Shown here piece after piece: positions 32,573 to 44,600 of a DNA stretch of 64,000 nt (its first letter is position 1; each line of letters opens with the position of its first letter). Under the pieces are notes generated by a model. The model worked only from the letters and a program-made list of their open reading frames with translations. It was not told where the DNA came from and ran no database searches. The DNA is from Phoronis australis. Lineage: Eukaryota; Phoronida; Phoronidae. A program made the position numbers and the translations under genes. The stretch spans positions 62,001-126,000 of the forward strand of contig NMRA01000156.1 of the NCBI GenBank assembly GCA_002633005.1, in the 5' to 3' direction.

Positions 32573-33925
32573 CTGAAAAAGATGACGTAAGAGTTAAAAA
32601 CTGCTGATATGGAGGTAACATAATCCCACACGAGAAAATTATACGGGGACACATGTCCTTGTAAGGCTGCTTGTGAGAACACGCTATTGTGTCATACCAT
32701 TCATTGTGGAACACAAATGGTAGTGTAGGACTTCACTACACAGTAGCAATGCTGTTGCACAGTAAACACAAGGTCCAATTTTAGTTTTGCTTTCCATTTC
32801 TAAGAAAAATTGCAAAGTTCAACAGACTGGTTCAAAATTAAGTTAAGGGTTAAATATGTCACAAAATTTTAACAATTAAACAGTTTAAAAGTGTGATAAA
32901 TAACATACACATATTTTCGTTGGTGGCAAAGTATTCAATAGCAATTAAGGAATTACTTTCAAGATTATTTCTTATCAGTCAAATACACAAATTAGATGGG
33001 GGATTTCCAAAATGATACATGACTGTGAGCCCTGTTTGTAAATTTGAGGAGGATTCTAGGGTGTGCAAGCCATGCTTTGTGCATCCAGCACTGGGTTTGG
33101 TCGTCGGTGGACCATGTTTTGTGCATCTGGCACCCGATTTGGTGGTTGGTACATCATGTTATGTGAGGTGTTCGACTGAGCTTATTGGACTCATGAGCCA
33201 TGTTTACTACTGAAAAGTGTTACGGCCATGTTGTTCCAGTAACCTGAACTCCCAACATAGACTGTATATAGTGATTTCTGGCAGACAGCGGCACAACCTA
33301 ATCAATGTTATACACCGGAACATTTTCTGCAAATTACTTTGAAGCCTGGCTAAAATGTCAAAGTCAGGTTACTACATATACCTTTTCCAAATAATACTTT
33401 ATTCCGTCAACGAAAATGAAGACTGAACTCCATTACACTAAATGTGGTCAAGGTCAAACGAAAACTTAAAGAGGATAATATGAGGTCAACCGTTACCAGC
33501 CACGCTCAGAGGCGGCAGCATAGACAGATAATATTCTACTAGTTTAGTAGACGTCTGTCTCAGTTGCTCTCATATAGAAGTGTACAAGTTCCTGAGCAAC
33601 ACCAACAGGCGGTTATCTAAGTAGTTAGTTTAGTTCCTTGTTGGGTGAGTTGCAGACCAACGTCACTACCAAGCAACAGACAAAGGGCAGGCAGTATAAG
33701 GATATTGTTGGTGATGAGATAAAACTTTTTATCATGCCATGACTAAATATCCTCACATAGATCAGCTTTATCAACTGCTGTAGATGTGATAATGATTACC
33801 AATACTAATGCAGTGCACAACAGTCACCCAATAATATCTCACTAATTCGTTCAGAAAATGATAACTTGCATCACCAAAAGTGCACGGCTCAATGGATATT
33901 TAGGTTAAACCTAACGCAGCACTTA

Positions 33926-34085
33926 CCTACATAAACGGCTAGCCACACAGTCAGGCTTGAAGAAACAGGGCCATATGAACTCTTGTTTCGCCTTCTCTTG
34001 CTGCTTGTCTTTGATGCCTACGTGCTTTGACTGGTTCTTAACCAAACATGTCGAATTAACTCAGCCAAGATAAACAACACAATGG
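33926..34085 (-). other. RB1CC1: Putative RB1CC1 5'UTR exon 2
   Basis: The acceptor is a strong polypyrimidine tract ending CTTTGCAG before CCATTG. The donor is TATGTAG then GTAAGTGC. The 160-nt exon has no frame leading into the main start codon. It carries several tiny upstream open frames, the last being an AUG immediately followed by UAG at the very 3' end of the exon (33926-33931). Its assignment to this gene rests on position and matched splice sites only. Confidence 0.5.
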
Positions 34086-34179
34086 CTGCAAAGAAAAAAT
34101 AAGTTTCAAATCACGCATCAACGTAGTCGTGTGACAAGAAATGCACATGGTCACTACTAAAAATGATGTCGAAGCTTAC

Positions 34180-34285
34180 CTTATTTTCATCATGCACACA
34201 TTTAGTTCATGACGTGTATTTTTAACAGATATTTAGAGATGACAAAACAAATTTGTAACCTGACCCGGAAGTAATTCCAAATGAG
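34180..34285 (-). promoter_or_regulatory. Putative RB1CC1 first noncoding exon and core promoter
   Basis: On the minus strand a clean donor (AAAATAAG then GTAAGC) ends a likely noncoding exon at 34180. An ETS/GABP-type site (CCGGAAGT on plus, ACTTCCGG on minus) lies at 34265-34272, as in many housekeeping promoters. The transcription start itself cannot be read from sequence, so the upper end is arbitrary. It pairs by splicing with the next noncoding exon at 33926-34085. Several short upstream AUG frames are present. Confidence 0.45.
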
Positions 34286-34299
34286 TGCGCAAAGAAAGT

Positions 34300-37200
34300 G
34301 CGCGTTTGGAGAAAAGGACATCTAGTGGCGTCAGGCGAAACTACTGTTCAGATGGTGGGTACAGTCAGGGGATGTCCCGGGTAGGCGTACTCCTTAATTC
34401 CTACGCAGAAGAGGTCAGAACAATTCTTAAGCATTCGAGGGGTGTGAAATTTTCATGGAAACTATGTTGCCTGTTTTATACATATAAACCGGCGTAAAGT
34501 AAATCATCTTATATGTTGTATCTTGCAATTGCCCATTCTCGAGCCCACTCTCTAAAAGATGGGTGCTGCCCATTTCTGACCGTCAACAATACAGGTGCGT
34601 AACCCCCGGAATACCCCGGGTTTTAGCCCATACGCAAGAAGTGCCAGTGTCAGATACGTCAATCTATCTTACACCATACAGAATCCTATGCATTTTGATG
34701 AAGCCAATAACCTGTTGTAAAACCATGGCCCGGCCGGATATGAAACTATAGTTGCCAGGCGAGAATTCGCTTTCCATTGTAATATTGATATAGGGATGTT
34801 AAATTCGAGCAACATTTTCAACTTGAACTAAGATGCTGAAGAGTTGGCGCGATCTTCGCTGTTGTCCGTATTTTTTTCGAATGTTCGCAGTAGGCTTCAT
34901 ATCAACATTTACAAATTTAAAGGCGCAGGTGTTTGCTGATTGGCCAGTGTTCTGAAAAATGTTGTGACGGTCCTTTTATGAGAACTTTTCGAGTTGCTGA
35001 TTATCATTAGCAATGAAATTGGATGATCATACAACATCTCACCGTCGCAATCGATATTATAAAATCTGTTCATTGGTTTTACTCAAGCGCTTCACATCAT
35101 TGGGTAACGGCGGGTGCAGTGTGACCGCGTGAAAAATAACCCAAGGCCTACTTTTCAACGTAAAAAATTGATCCCGCGTCCCGGCCTTATCCGTCATTTG
35201 CAAGGCAGTTGTCGAGATCACCAGCCTGGAGAGAATCAATTAAGCTCACTGAGTCGCGAGTCTACGGGATGGAATTGTAAACTTGAGTCAACTCCAACAG
35301 TCACCTTCATTCCCGGTCCAGTGGCGTCAAGGGGGACCGCGGGGGTCGTTCAATGTGACCCTCAATTTTCGGCGCCCTCTTGCGGATCACCAGCAATTTT
35401 CCGAATTGCCCTCAAATTGTTCCCTGAGTCCCCCCTCCAATGGAAACAGTCGCCACCCCTTAACAATTTCCACGCGTCCTTGCTGAGCGGTTAAAAGTCA
35501 GAGGCACGCTCGCCCGAAACATTTGTCCCGGACCCTTTGACCCCAAACCATATGCTTTCCCAAAACTTCGATCGTTTTAGTTGATTCTACTAATCTCGGC
35601 TGCGAAATGCTCGGCTGCCCTTCGTCCTTTGAACTAACTAACAAGCAAGTTTTCAACAGCGGCGGAGTCATTTTTTTACAGACTTTAATGAGCGACCTGG
35701 GGTCATAACTCAAGTTGAAAAACGAGTCCATAGGTCCGCCCTTTTCACCTGGCAAAAAACAGAACGGTAGACTCGACCAGAACTAGGCTCCTCCAAGCCT
35801 TCCTTTTTTCAATAGCATTCTTATTAATGGTGGACAGACGTCCTGCCTTTGCACTCCCGTCAAAAATATAGGCCCTAGTAGAGTAGCCGGGACATTGCAG
35901 CTTTAAAAGTATAGTAAGACCGGCTCAGGTGAGGGGGCTCACTACCGAAAATAAGATTTTGGCTCGACTTACAAATCTGGCCTCATCTTGTTTCTATATT
36001 AGAGATGGTCTTGACTTGGGAAGAACAGTTCGTTATCACTTAAGATCGTGTTCGGCGCGCAAAATGACCATCCGCGTCACGTGTCAGACTTTCGACCCCC
36101 TCCCGGACCGACATTTATTTAATTACGGTGCAGGCGTGTTATACCGTCAAGGTCTCGTCTCTAAGGTGAATCTATTCGAAAGTCAGGCAACCATATTGTC
36201 AAGTTTATGAAGTGATTATCAAATAAGAAGTGGTGGTCTCCTAAATTGGTATTGGAAATCAACGATTTCGGAAAAGTACGGGGAATAGGCTAGGCACTTG
36301 CGTGTTTGCGGACATCGGTCATCCAAGACATATTACTGGGTTCTTCGGTGGGAGGTTCTTCGATTTTCTCACAAGACGTTAGCGCCGCCTTCAGGTCTCA
36401 TATATAATTTGCCAAATGTACTTGAAAGCAGACTACTACTACTACTATGTTTTCATCTAGGACCAATGTTTTCATAAATCAATTGAACGTTCGTGAAAGT
36501 CAAATAGGGAGTCGAGACAACTGAGCGCATTTCACCGCTGTTTTGCTGTGAATTTTGAATTCTCAACCGAAGCAATTTGGGGTTTCACACGTCCTACCTT
36601 TAAATGTTGCTGAATGAACCAGCACTAGTCACAGGCAATGCGCACATGCGCCATTTTCGAATTCGCAAATTCAGGGTAGTTGGCCGACGCCAATAAATTC
36701 TAAAGCGTTTCTTTAGACGCTGATGGTTTCGATGTTTTTTGTTGGTGTCACGGAAACGATTCCAATCACGCTAAGGGAGAGTAATAGGACCAATGCGATT
36801 TTCGTGTTTGAACCAGCTGAACAATAAAAGCGAAAATAAAATGTAGCATTAAACTGAATAATTTACAGTGCCGGAGAACAGACGACATTAAAGGGACATT
36901 GACGGTTTTTGCTGCGGCCGAAAAACGCAGTGTTCGGCGGGGGTTTTTCATTGAATAGGATTGATAGACTTCTTGAGGCTAGAAAACAACAAAATCTACC
37001 GTTTTTGTAATTTTACAAGTAATCACCAATATTCGACGTTGTCTGCCAGACCAGCATTCGCTGAAATCAAGGTCAGTGCCTTTACCATTTTAAAATAATC
37101 CGCCATTTACCGTGTGGGATTTGGCTTAGCAGTAGAGCGCTGGGTCGATCCCGCGAGGTTTATTTCTTTCAGTTAAAATTACTTTACAGAGCTGTGGTTT

Positions 37201-37690
37201 ACCACTGATTAGCAGCAACTGAAGTAACTGTGCGCACATCTTGAAAGTTTATTGATGTAGATAAAATGTGCTCTCGAAAGCAAACGATTCCATCGCGCAT
37301 CGTTCAGTAAAAACGTTTTAAAAAATATGATAGCACAGTGAATTCAATCAATTTTGCCGCGAATCATCCGCGTCAAACTAAACACGACGCAATTTCTCGG
37401 CGCTTCCAAACCCTATGCACACTCACTAAAACCGCTCCCTTCAAGGGCCATTATTGGCACGAAAAGGGGTTTCCGAGAACGGCACCAGCGCGGAACCGAA
37501 CCTGCCATCCCCTCGGTCACAGTCTAATCCTCTGGTGCTGGACTGTATTTAACTGGAAAAACGCACCGGCCATGATTTCCCCGAGTCTGGCGCTCAACGG
37601 CGAGTGTCAGAAATTTGCAATAAAATCCCCAAAACACACCGGATTTTGTTTTATGTCTCTGGACAATTAAGCGAATAATTTCTAGAATAA
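34300..37690. other. Intergenic region upstream of RB1CC1
   Basis: Open frames occur on plus (35114-35494, 35929-36210, 37338-37670), but none resembles a known protein and none has convincing splice context. A repeat related to 54.6 kb lies at 37010-37170. 35.2-35.5 kb is locally richer in GC. I see no recognisable gene. Confidence 0.5.
37010..37170 (+). repeat. tRNA-like SINE, copy 1
   Basis: GTTGTCTGCCAGACC, AAATCAAGGTCAGTGCC, ATCCGCCATTTACCGTGTGG and TAGCAGTAGAGCG match GTTGTTTGCCAGACA, AAATCAAGACC, CCCGCCATTTTGTAAGTGTG and the downstream tRNA-like text at 54597-54710. B-box-like GGGTCGATCCC follows the A-box-like GGCTTAGCAGTAGAGCG. Confidence 0.55.
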
Positions 37691-37984
37691 TTCAAAAATG
37701 CGTTTTTCGATAACGGACCGCCAAACACAGGTTACGGACTCATTGGCTTCCTGGGGTCAGCTGACATCATCACTTTGTCCGTGACCCGTATTTGGCGGTC
37801 CGTTAACCGTGTTTCCTCGTGAATAATGAGTCCGTGTCCCGTGTATTTGGGTGCGTGGATCGTGTTTTGTGAGTCCGTTCCAGTGTTAGTGAGTCAGTGG
37901 ACGGTGTTTGCAGGTCCGTGAGTCGTGTTCATGCGTCCGAACCCGTGTTTACGAGTCCGTTGACCGTGTAGTTTAGATACCTTG
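37690..37984 (+). mobile_element. GTCCGTG-rich foldback element, left-truncated copy
   Basis: Right arm ends TAGTTTAGATACCTT and is built of drifting GTCCGTG/GTGTTT units. It matches the right arm of the complete copy at 49153-49483. The central non-palindromic core (GGCTTCCTGGGGTCAGCTGA) is the reverse complement of the core in that copy. The left arm is reduced to about 40 bp. Confidence 0.75.
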
Positions 37985-38169
37985 TTGTAACACATCTCGA
38001 CTGTAGAGCAACTTCAATGGCATAATAAAAGCTCCTTGTGAAATCATCGGACCCAATAGTTCTACCAATCAATGAATAAAAATAATCTCCATAAGACTAG
38101 TTTACACAAATGGCAAGATTCAAATTGTCTAAATGGCCTGTTCAAATGGTCTCAAAATGTCTGGGGGAG

Positions 38170-39780
38170 AAGATTATCTGGTCCTGTACCTTCTTATGGG
38201 GACTCCCCTTGTCTTCATGGCTAACAGGATTTCTAAAGAAATAATCATCAAAATGTTGTTCTCAGACAAAGAAGGAACCAGATTCTCTGAATCAGATTTC
38301 AAGGGTAAAACTTCGGTAATCAAAGTGTCAGCTTTCAATACATCTCCAAATGCTGTGATTTGGCCTCCAAAAGTTGTAGTACCGTTACTACCGTCACCTG
38401 TACAATTATGATCAATATCACCCTCACCATCATCCCACAGGACAGATACAACACATATCCCATATTCCCTGACAAAGGTTCTAACACTCACGGAAACACG
38501 GCAAACTTCAATATGTGGTTAGTATAACAGTGACACTCTTCCTAATCGCCCCTATTACCAGGGGTTTTCCGTAGATAAGCCCACCAGATGAAACGCCCAT
38601 GGGCGTTTATTCGGAAAATTATGCTAAATACACGCCCATGGGCGTTTATTTGGTGTTACAACTTGTGGTGTCAAGTGTCCAGACAGTGGGACGTTTATTT
38701 GTAAATTTTCCTCTTAAAAGCCCACTCAGCATCAACTTTTTGTCACAATTCCAGTTTTGTGGAGCACTGATTTATCATTTATAAAAACGAACAAGGTGTT
38801 GGCAAACTATGCATTTATTAACAAAAAATTAAAAACGCAGTTCTAAGTAAAAGAGTGTCAAGTCAAACAAAACTAAGGCTTTCTGTTTACACGCCCCAGG
38901 CGTTTATTCTGTGTTGCTAAAACGCCTGAAAATTTTCATTTTAAGAATACACGCCCATGGGCTAATCTATGGAAATTCCCGGTACCAAGATCTCTCACAC
39001 TTGGCCTCATCACTTCGGTATGTTTCCCGTCTCAGAATTATTAGCTTGAGAAGACCTATCCGAACACTTGCCAACCTCATGTGAATTCAAGCTGTCTATG
39101 CCATACTTATTATTACTTCTCACAATAGGACACTCTCCCTCTCGGCACTACCATTGGCCACCATCACTGGTGCACTACATTCAAATGTATAACTGAACAG
39201 AAACAAGTTCAAGTCATCATGGCCTCTTCCAGCAACTGTTACATCACGCCCATCAGTTGAGGTCAATGAACCTTCCCTTAAACTATCAGAAATATTGACT
39301 GTCTTTACAGAGTAGTGTAAGTGAGAGCAAGTTACCAATGATAGCTCAGTGTCTTCCGCGGTTCTTGAATTCGCTGGGAAGAGTACTTTCAGACGAACCT
39401 TTGGCAGTCAATCCAGAACCTTCCTCACTTCTGACCACTGATGATGCAAACAATTAACTAGAGTCTACTGAATATATCACATACATGAGTTTGCATACAC
39501 TTTCCTCCGAAGGAAGGTATATTTTCTGAGGAACATGTAAAAGTCAACTCGAGATCACTCTCATAGGAGACCATCGAGACAACATCTTCAGACTTAGTTA
39601 CTTTCTCCTTTATAGGAAAAAGTATCACCAGTGAGAGTCATGGAGGTTAATCTATGACCTTCCTTCCTTCTGTCAAATGGTGGTACAGCTCTCAACAACT
39701 CATTGAACGCCAAAGCACTAACGACAACACCAACATGATTGCTTTCTCCTTCATGAAACCTTGCACTCTCATGGCAAGTA
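38170..39780 (-). pseudogene. Decayed coding-like tract downstream of the zinc-finger gene stop
   Basis: On the minus strand several stretches read like acidic, Ser/Thr-rich protein, but in different frames and broken by stops: 39594-39770 (VVSALAFNELLRAVPPF, TSMTLTGDTF), about 39340-39440 (EEGSGLTAKGSSESTLPS), 39120-39360 (ISDSLREGSLTSTDGRDVTV) and 38174-38480 (TTTFGGQITAFGDVLKADTL). They may be a former C-terminal extension broken by frameshifts, or an unusual 3'UTR. A foldback element splits the tract. Confidence 0.35.
38556..38985. mobile_element. Foldback element with ACGCCCATGGGCGT palindromes
   Basis: Left end TACCAGGGGTTTTCCGTAGA and right end (inverted) TACCGGGAATTTCCATAGAT are terminal inverted repeats continuing into AAGCCCA/TAGCCCA. 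Inside are palindromes at 38592-38607 and 38632-38645 and further GGCGTTTATT units. A nonautonomous DNA transposon of about 430 bp is the likely class. Confidence 0.7.
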
Positions 39781-41665
39781 CTAGAAATCCACACAGTTTG
39801 CCTGGCTACTCACAGCGGCAACAACGCACAGCTGACGTGGTGTCCTCCTATCCAAGAGCTCGGAATGTTCGTGGATTTCATCATCAGCAACTACGCTCTG
39901 AGAGGAACCAACGGATGAAATTCGCAAACCTCCATGATTGCTTGCAATGGTACTGACGCTCAACTCATTTGACACTGGTGAAATTTCTGTGGTGCCAACA
40001 CAGCTGCCAACCAGGGCTCCACTATTAAGTGCGCTTTCATATGAATGAACCTGGACTGACTCAGAATCCAGCTGGATGCTTGCATGCGGGATATAGTCTA
40101 CATCAGCGGACTCTGGTGCCGTTCCTTCTGCGTTGTAACAAGAGCCATCACCAACAGCGTCCAACCAAGTATGTCCAGAGGGATCAACGGAACTGACGTC
40201 ACCACGTTCCTGACTTTTCATAACAAGAGCATTGACCGTTTCATCAGCAACTGCACAATCAATAGCGTCTCCACTCACCTCACTCGCCTGGTCATCACAG
40301 GCTTCCTTTGCAGCCCCACTCTTGTAGGGTCCCTGTTCATTATCATGGCCTACATTCTCTTTTAGTACAACGCTTTCACTGCTCAGCTCTGAACTCCCTT
40401 TTGCATTATTATCAGCAAACAGGTCACCAATTTGATCACTGGACACCAAGTCGGACGTGGCAAAGGTGTCGACGAAGCAGCCGGAACTGGACTCGTACAC
40501 AAAAATATTTTCGTGTTCCGAATGAAACAAGAGCGTGTACTCCTGCGTGTCATCACATTTCGTCAGATGTAATTTCGGTAACTTTCCACCTCCAATACGA
40601 AACAGGCTGTGCGCAAAGTCATATTCAATGTTGGCATCTAGACATTTAATTTCACTGTCAGGAATACATGGACGAATTCGTTTTCTCTTTTTCATTCTCG
40701 GCTTACTGTATGCATTGTTACTGTCCGTTTCCATCATGCTCGCCTCTATGTCTTCATCAGAGCTGTAAACAACGCAGGCTTTTTTCCTCCTCTTACGGGC
40801 AACGGGGATGCCGACACTGTCACTAGTACTCGCATAGTTTGCTTTTTTCGCTCTGTGTACCCGCCTTAGGTGTAGTACAACATCGCGTCGGTTGACAAAC
40901 ATTTTGTTACAGAGGTAACACTTGAACTCACGAGACTTCTCATGAACACATCTCACATGACGCGTCAAGTTATCCTTTGTCTTAAATGACTGTGAGCAAT
41001 CTGCACAGGAAAATATCTTTTCGTCCGAGTGTACTAACAGATGGCGCTTCAAGTTTGCTTTCTGACGAAACTCTTGACCACACATGTGGCAGGCAAAAAT
41101 GGCTCCAGTGTTCATATGCTGTTGCTCGTGACGAATGAGTCCCGTTTTCTGACGGAAAGATTTTGAACACATCCCACACTTATGGGGGTAAACGTCAGCG
41201 TGAATCTTTAAATGCTCGACCAAAACGTTCTGCGTTCGGAAAGCTTTGCCGCATTCTGCACAAGAGTACGGGCGAACATCCGTGTGCGAGCGCATATGTT
41301 GCGTCAAGTTGCTAGTGTTCGTCGAGACGAACGAGCAGAATTCACAGGCATGTGGTCGCTCATTCGTGTGAATGGCACGCTTATGCAGCACAAGACTGTT
41401 GCGGTACTTGGTAGTAAAACTGCATTCCTCGCAGCAAAATTCAACATCAGCAGAGTGTACCTTCTTGTGCATAATCATGGCCGACTTCTGACGTGTCTCG
41501 AAAGGGCAAAGGTGACACAAGTAGCTCTGTTCGCGATGGCTCTTCATGTGTGCGTTGTGAACAGCCTGCCCATTGGACACGTGATGACAAATATCGCAAG
41601 TGACAGGTTTAAGTGTCGCCGAGTGGCTGTTGGTGTGACTCTTGAGTTTCGTTTTACTTCTCGTT
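39781..41665 (-). CDS. Zinc-finger gene coding exon 7 (fingers 1-10 and acidic tail)
   Basis: 1,885 nt ending at the TAG at 39781-39783. It completes finger 1 (TRSKTKLKSHTNSH) and encodes nine more C-x2-C...H-x3/4-H fingers, among them CHLCPFETRQKSAMIMHKKV, CEFCSFVSTNTSNLTQHMRS, CAECGKAFRTQNVLVEHLKI and CYLCNKMFVNRRDVVLHLRR. Then come nuclear-localisation-like clusters and a long acidic Ser-rich tail. Acceptor ATTTTTAG. Confidence 0.95.
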
Positions 41666-44600
41666 CTAAAAATAAAAATCAGATGAACAATGATTTTTGA
41701 TAGTCGAGACATAAAAGTAGTACAATGTTGCTAAAGACACCGTAGGAGGGTTCATGTATTTTTTGTAAATTTCGTGGTTACCACTCAGTTGAGGTCTTGC
41801 TTTACAGGGCGTTTTCCCCATTAAGGTAGATTATTAAAGGTGCTGTTGCCTATAATGTTAAACCAATCATAACACTGATGGCAAATTTCAGGTGGAAGAA
41901 ATGTATTGCCATAGGTAAACTGATTAGACTATAAAATATCGACAATTATGTGACCAGGACAAGAGGAAGTTAAAACTGCTGCCAAACTAGTGAAAGCAAT
42001 GGCATTATTTTTCTGTTTTATTGTCACCCTCAGTTTAATCTAACCATAATTTCCATGTGAATTTAAGTAGTTAAACTAAGATCACTGGCGCTGTCCCATT
42101 CATAAAACATCTGCAAAATTTCATCATCATACACCAAGGAGTTTTGGAGACACAGCAGTGGACGTCTAACAGATGCAGGATGGCTGCCAGATGGACGCAG
42201 GCCGGACGAATGCTGGACGGACGCTAGCCAGACAGATTCTGGACGGACACCAGATGAACGCCGAATAGACAGAGATGATGGCATAATGTGCTCCTTGGCA
42301 TACACACTCGCCCATAAGATACTTACGTAAAATCGCAATGTGGACAGCAGTACAGGCCAGATGACTCGAGCGCCTCAGCGACTAACTTCTTAACAAGATT
42401 CCATGGTTTTTCTGAAAAAACACAAACACACCTACATAAGTCATGATCAATGCAAACTGAAACCAGCACTGATTACCGAAGGTAATTATTCACGAAAAGA
42501 ATTCTATACCGATGCCCTTACCGGTATATATATTGTAATTATGTCATATGCCACTTAAATTCCGTGAAGGAAGTCAGATTCTGTGACTTGCATTCGTTTT
42601 CCATTATTGAGGAAAACCACGACACCTACATTATACAACAGGTACAAACTTGTTCCTGAAAATTAGAGGTGATTTCTGAACTTACCACTAGAGGACACTT
42701 AAAGCACACAACATGGCCAGCCAGGTCGAGCCTACACCTCAAGCAACAACAAGCTGTCAGCTCATCACATGCCCAGAAATCACTGTGAAACCATGTAAGC
42801 TGTCTAATTCCTAAGTTTAATGTTTTTGTCAGAAGGCAGGTTTATTGTTGCTTCGCAAAAAACACGCTAACCTGCTACATCAGATTTTTCAACGGACGAT
42901 TCGTCAATGCTTCCACTGTATGGTGTTGTGTCTTCATCTGTAACAACAGTAATACTTCTATTACTTAGAACACTCTTAATAGTTCATACATGGCCTTAAA
43001 ATGCTGTGGAAATTTTCCAACAGTTCAGACATGTGACGCCATAGGGAACAATAATTGTGCTAAAAGAAAATAGTCTGCAAACCTCTTGGCCAGATTTAAT
43101 CCAAAAATGACTTTCAAATTATTCTTACAGGCAGTTGATAAATATCATATTCCATCAAAGTAACACCACAGTGTTAAATGTTGAAATGTGATTTACGAAG
43201 AGAAGCAGGTGACTCCGCAGGGTAGCATGTAATTACCAATACATCCATGCCGTACGAGGAAAATGAGAATAATTGGTTTATTATGCTATGGAGGAGATAG
43301 TGGCCTAGTGGGATAACTACCTGCTTCCTTTACTTAAGGTGGTGGGTTAGAGTCCACAGGAGGAACACCGTTAAGACTTCTGAGACAGCTCCGCAGTTCA
43401 GTTTTGGGCGGCTCCAGGTGATCAGTGCAATGGGCCCACTTGAGTGGCCTGTGCAGGTCTGGTACGATGTGTACCACACCGCTTGCAATTATATTTTTAT
43501 TATTATGCTCCACACGAGAAGCAGGTACATTACCTTGGTCAAGAAGGTGTTTGTCCACACTCTCATTATAGGGTGCCGTATTCCCAGCTGTAAAATGAAG
43601 TAGGGTAGTTACATTATTTCCCATGAATCAAGGATGACAGTCTTAAATTCTGTAACATCTGCGAGTTTTTAAACGACTATTGACAAACTTGCAAGAGGCA
43701 CTAGTATTGAATCATCTGCTCAAACCATCGAAGTAATACGTGCAAACTACGAGACCGTGTGCAAGATCAAAAATCACAAGACCCACTAACTCGTTTGCAC
43801 TAACATATTTAAGTAATCTTCAACAAATCAGCATTTGTCACAGATATATAGTCATTATGTATATGTATATTGACGTCTATATATACAATATAGGGCTTGA
43901 TGCATGGCCAAATGCAACAATTGAACATGGCAAAATTTCTGGGACACAAGAAAGGGAAATGAGGTCCCATAAACAAGGAACATTTGTATCCAAATACGCA
44001 AAAGTCCAGGCCCACACAAACAAGGCATACTTAGAAAATTCGAACATAAAAAACAGTATATATGAATCGAAGAACTTTCCTGTGGAACACTCGCGATTTC
44101 ACCCACGCAACAGTTTAAGTCGAGGGTTACTTTGTATGCTACCATCCTAAGCAGATTCACCTTTTACTGCAAAAGGGAGAAGCAGATAATCCGGTCACAT
44201 CGTCTGTGCATGAGTAATGTACCAACCCTTCCGTATTTTGCTGAACAAATCCAACCCCCATCCGTTTACTTCCTGCAGCGTTTTGAGCGCGTGCGTGGAT
44301 GAGAGCGTGATAACTTTATGGCAACTTGGGGTTTTTTACAAGGTCCTCTGAGGTCACTAAATCCAGCCCTGAATACATAGCGATATCTTGCAAGTTTTTT
44401 TGTGACTTTGCATGTACATAAGGTTCTCGCATCGGGAAAACACACGCCAGCCCGAGTGCTTGATTCGTTTTCATTTCATGTACATCAATGAAAAACTCAA
44501 CTCCTTAAATCTAGGGAGGCGACATTTCTAGTTTCTCATTTTTGTAGTAAGTCTAGGAGAGTGCTCACATGTGTAGCACGTCTCAAACTTCCTACATATT

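Noticed and set aside
35114-35494. 126-codon plus frame in intergenic DNA
   Set aside because: Locally GC-rich sequence, no recognisable domain, no clear splice sites or start context; chance frame is likelier.
37338-37670. 110-codon plus frame
   Set aside because: No recognisable product; low-complexity context next to a foldback element.
41212-41700. 162-codon plus frame
   Set aside because: Antisense shadow of the zinc-finger exon.
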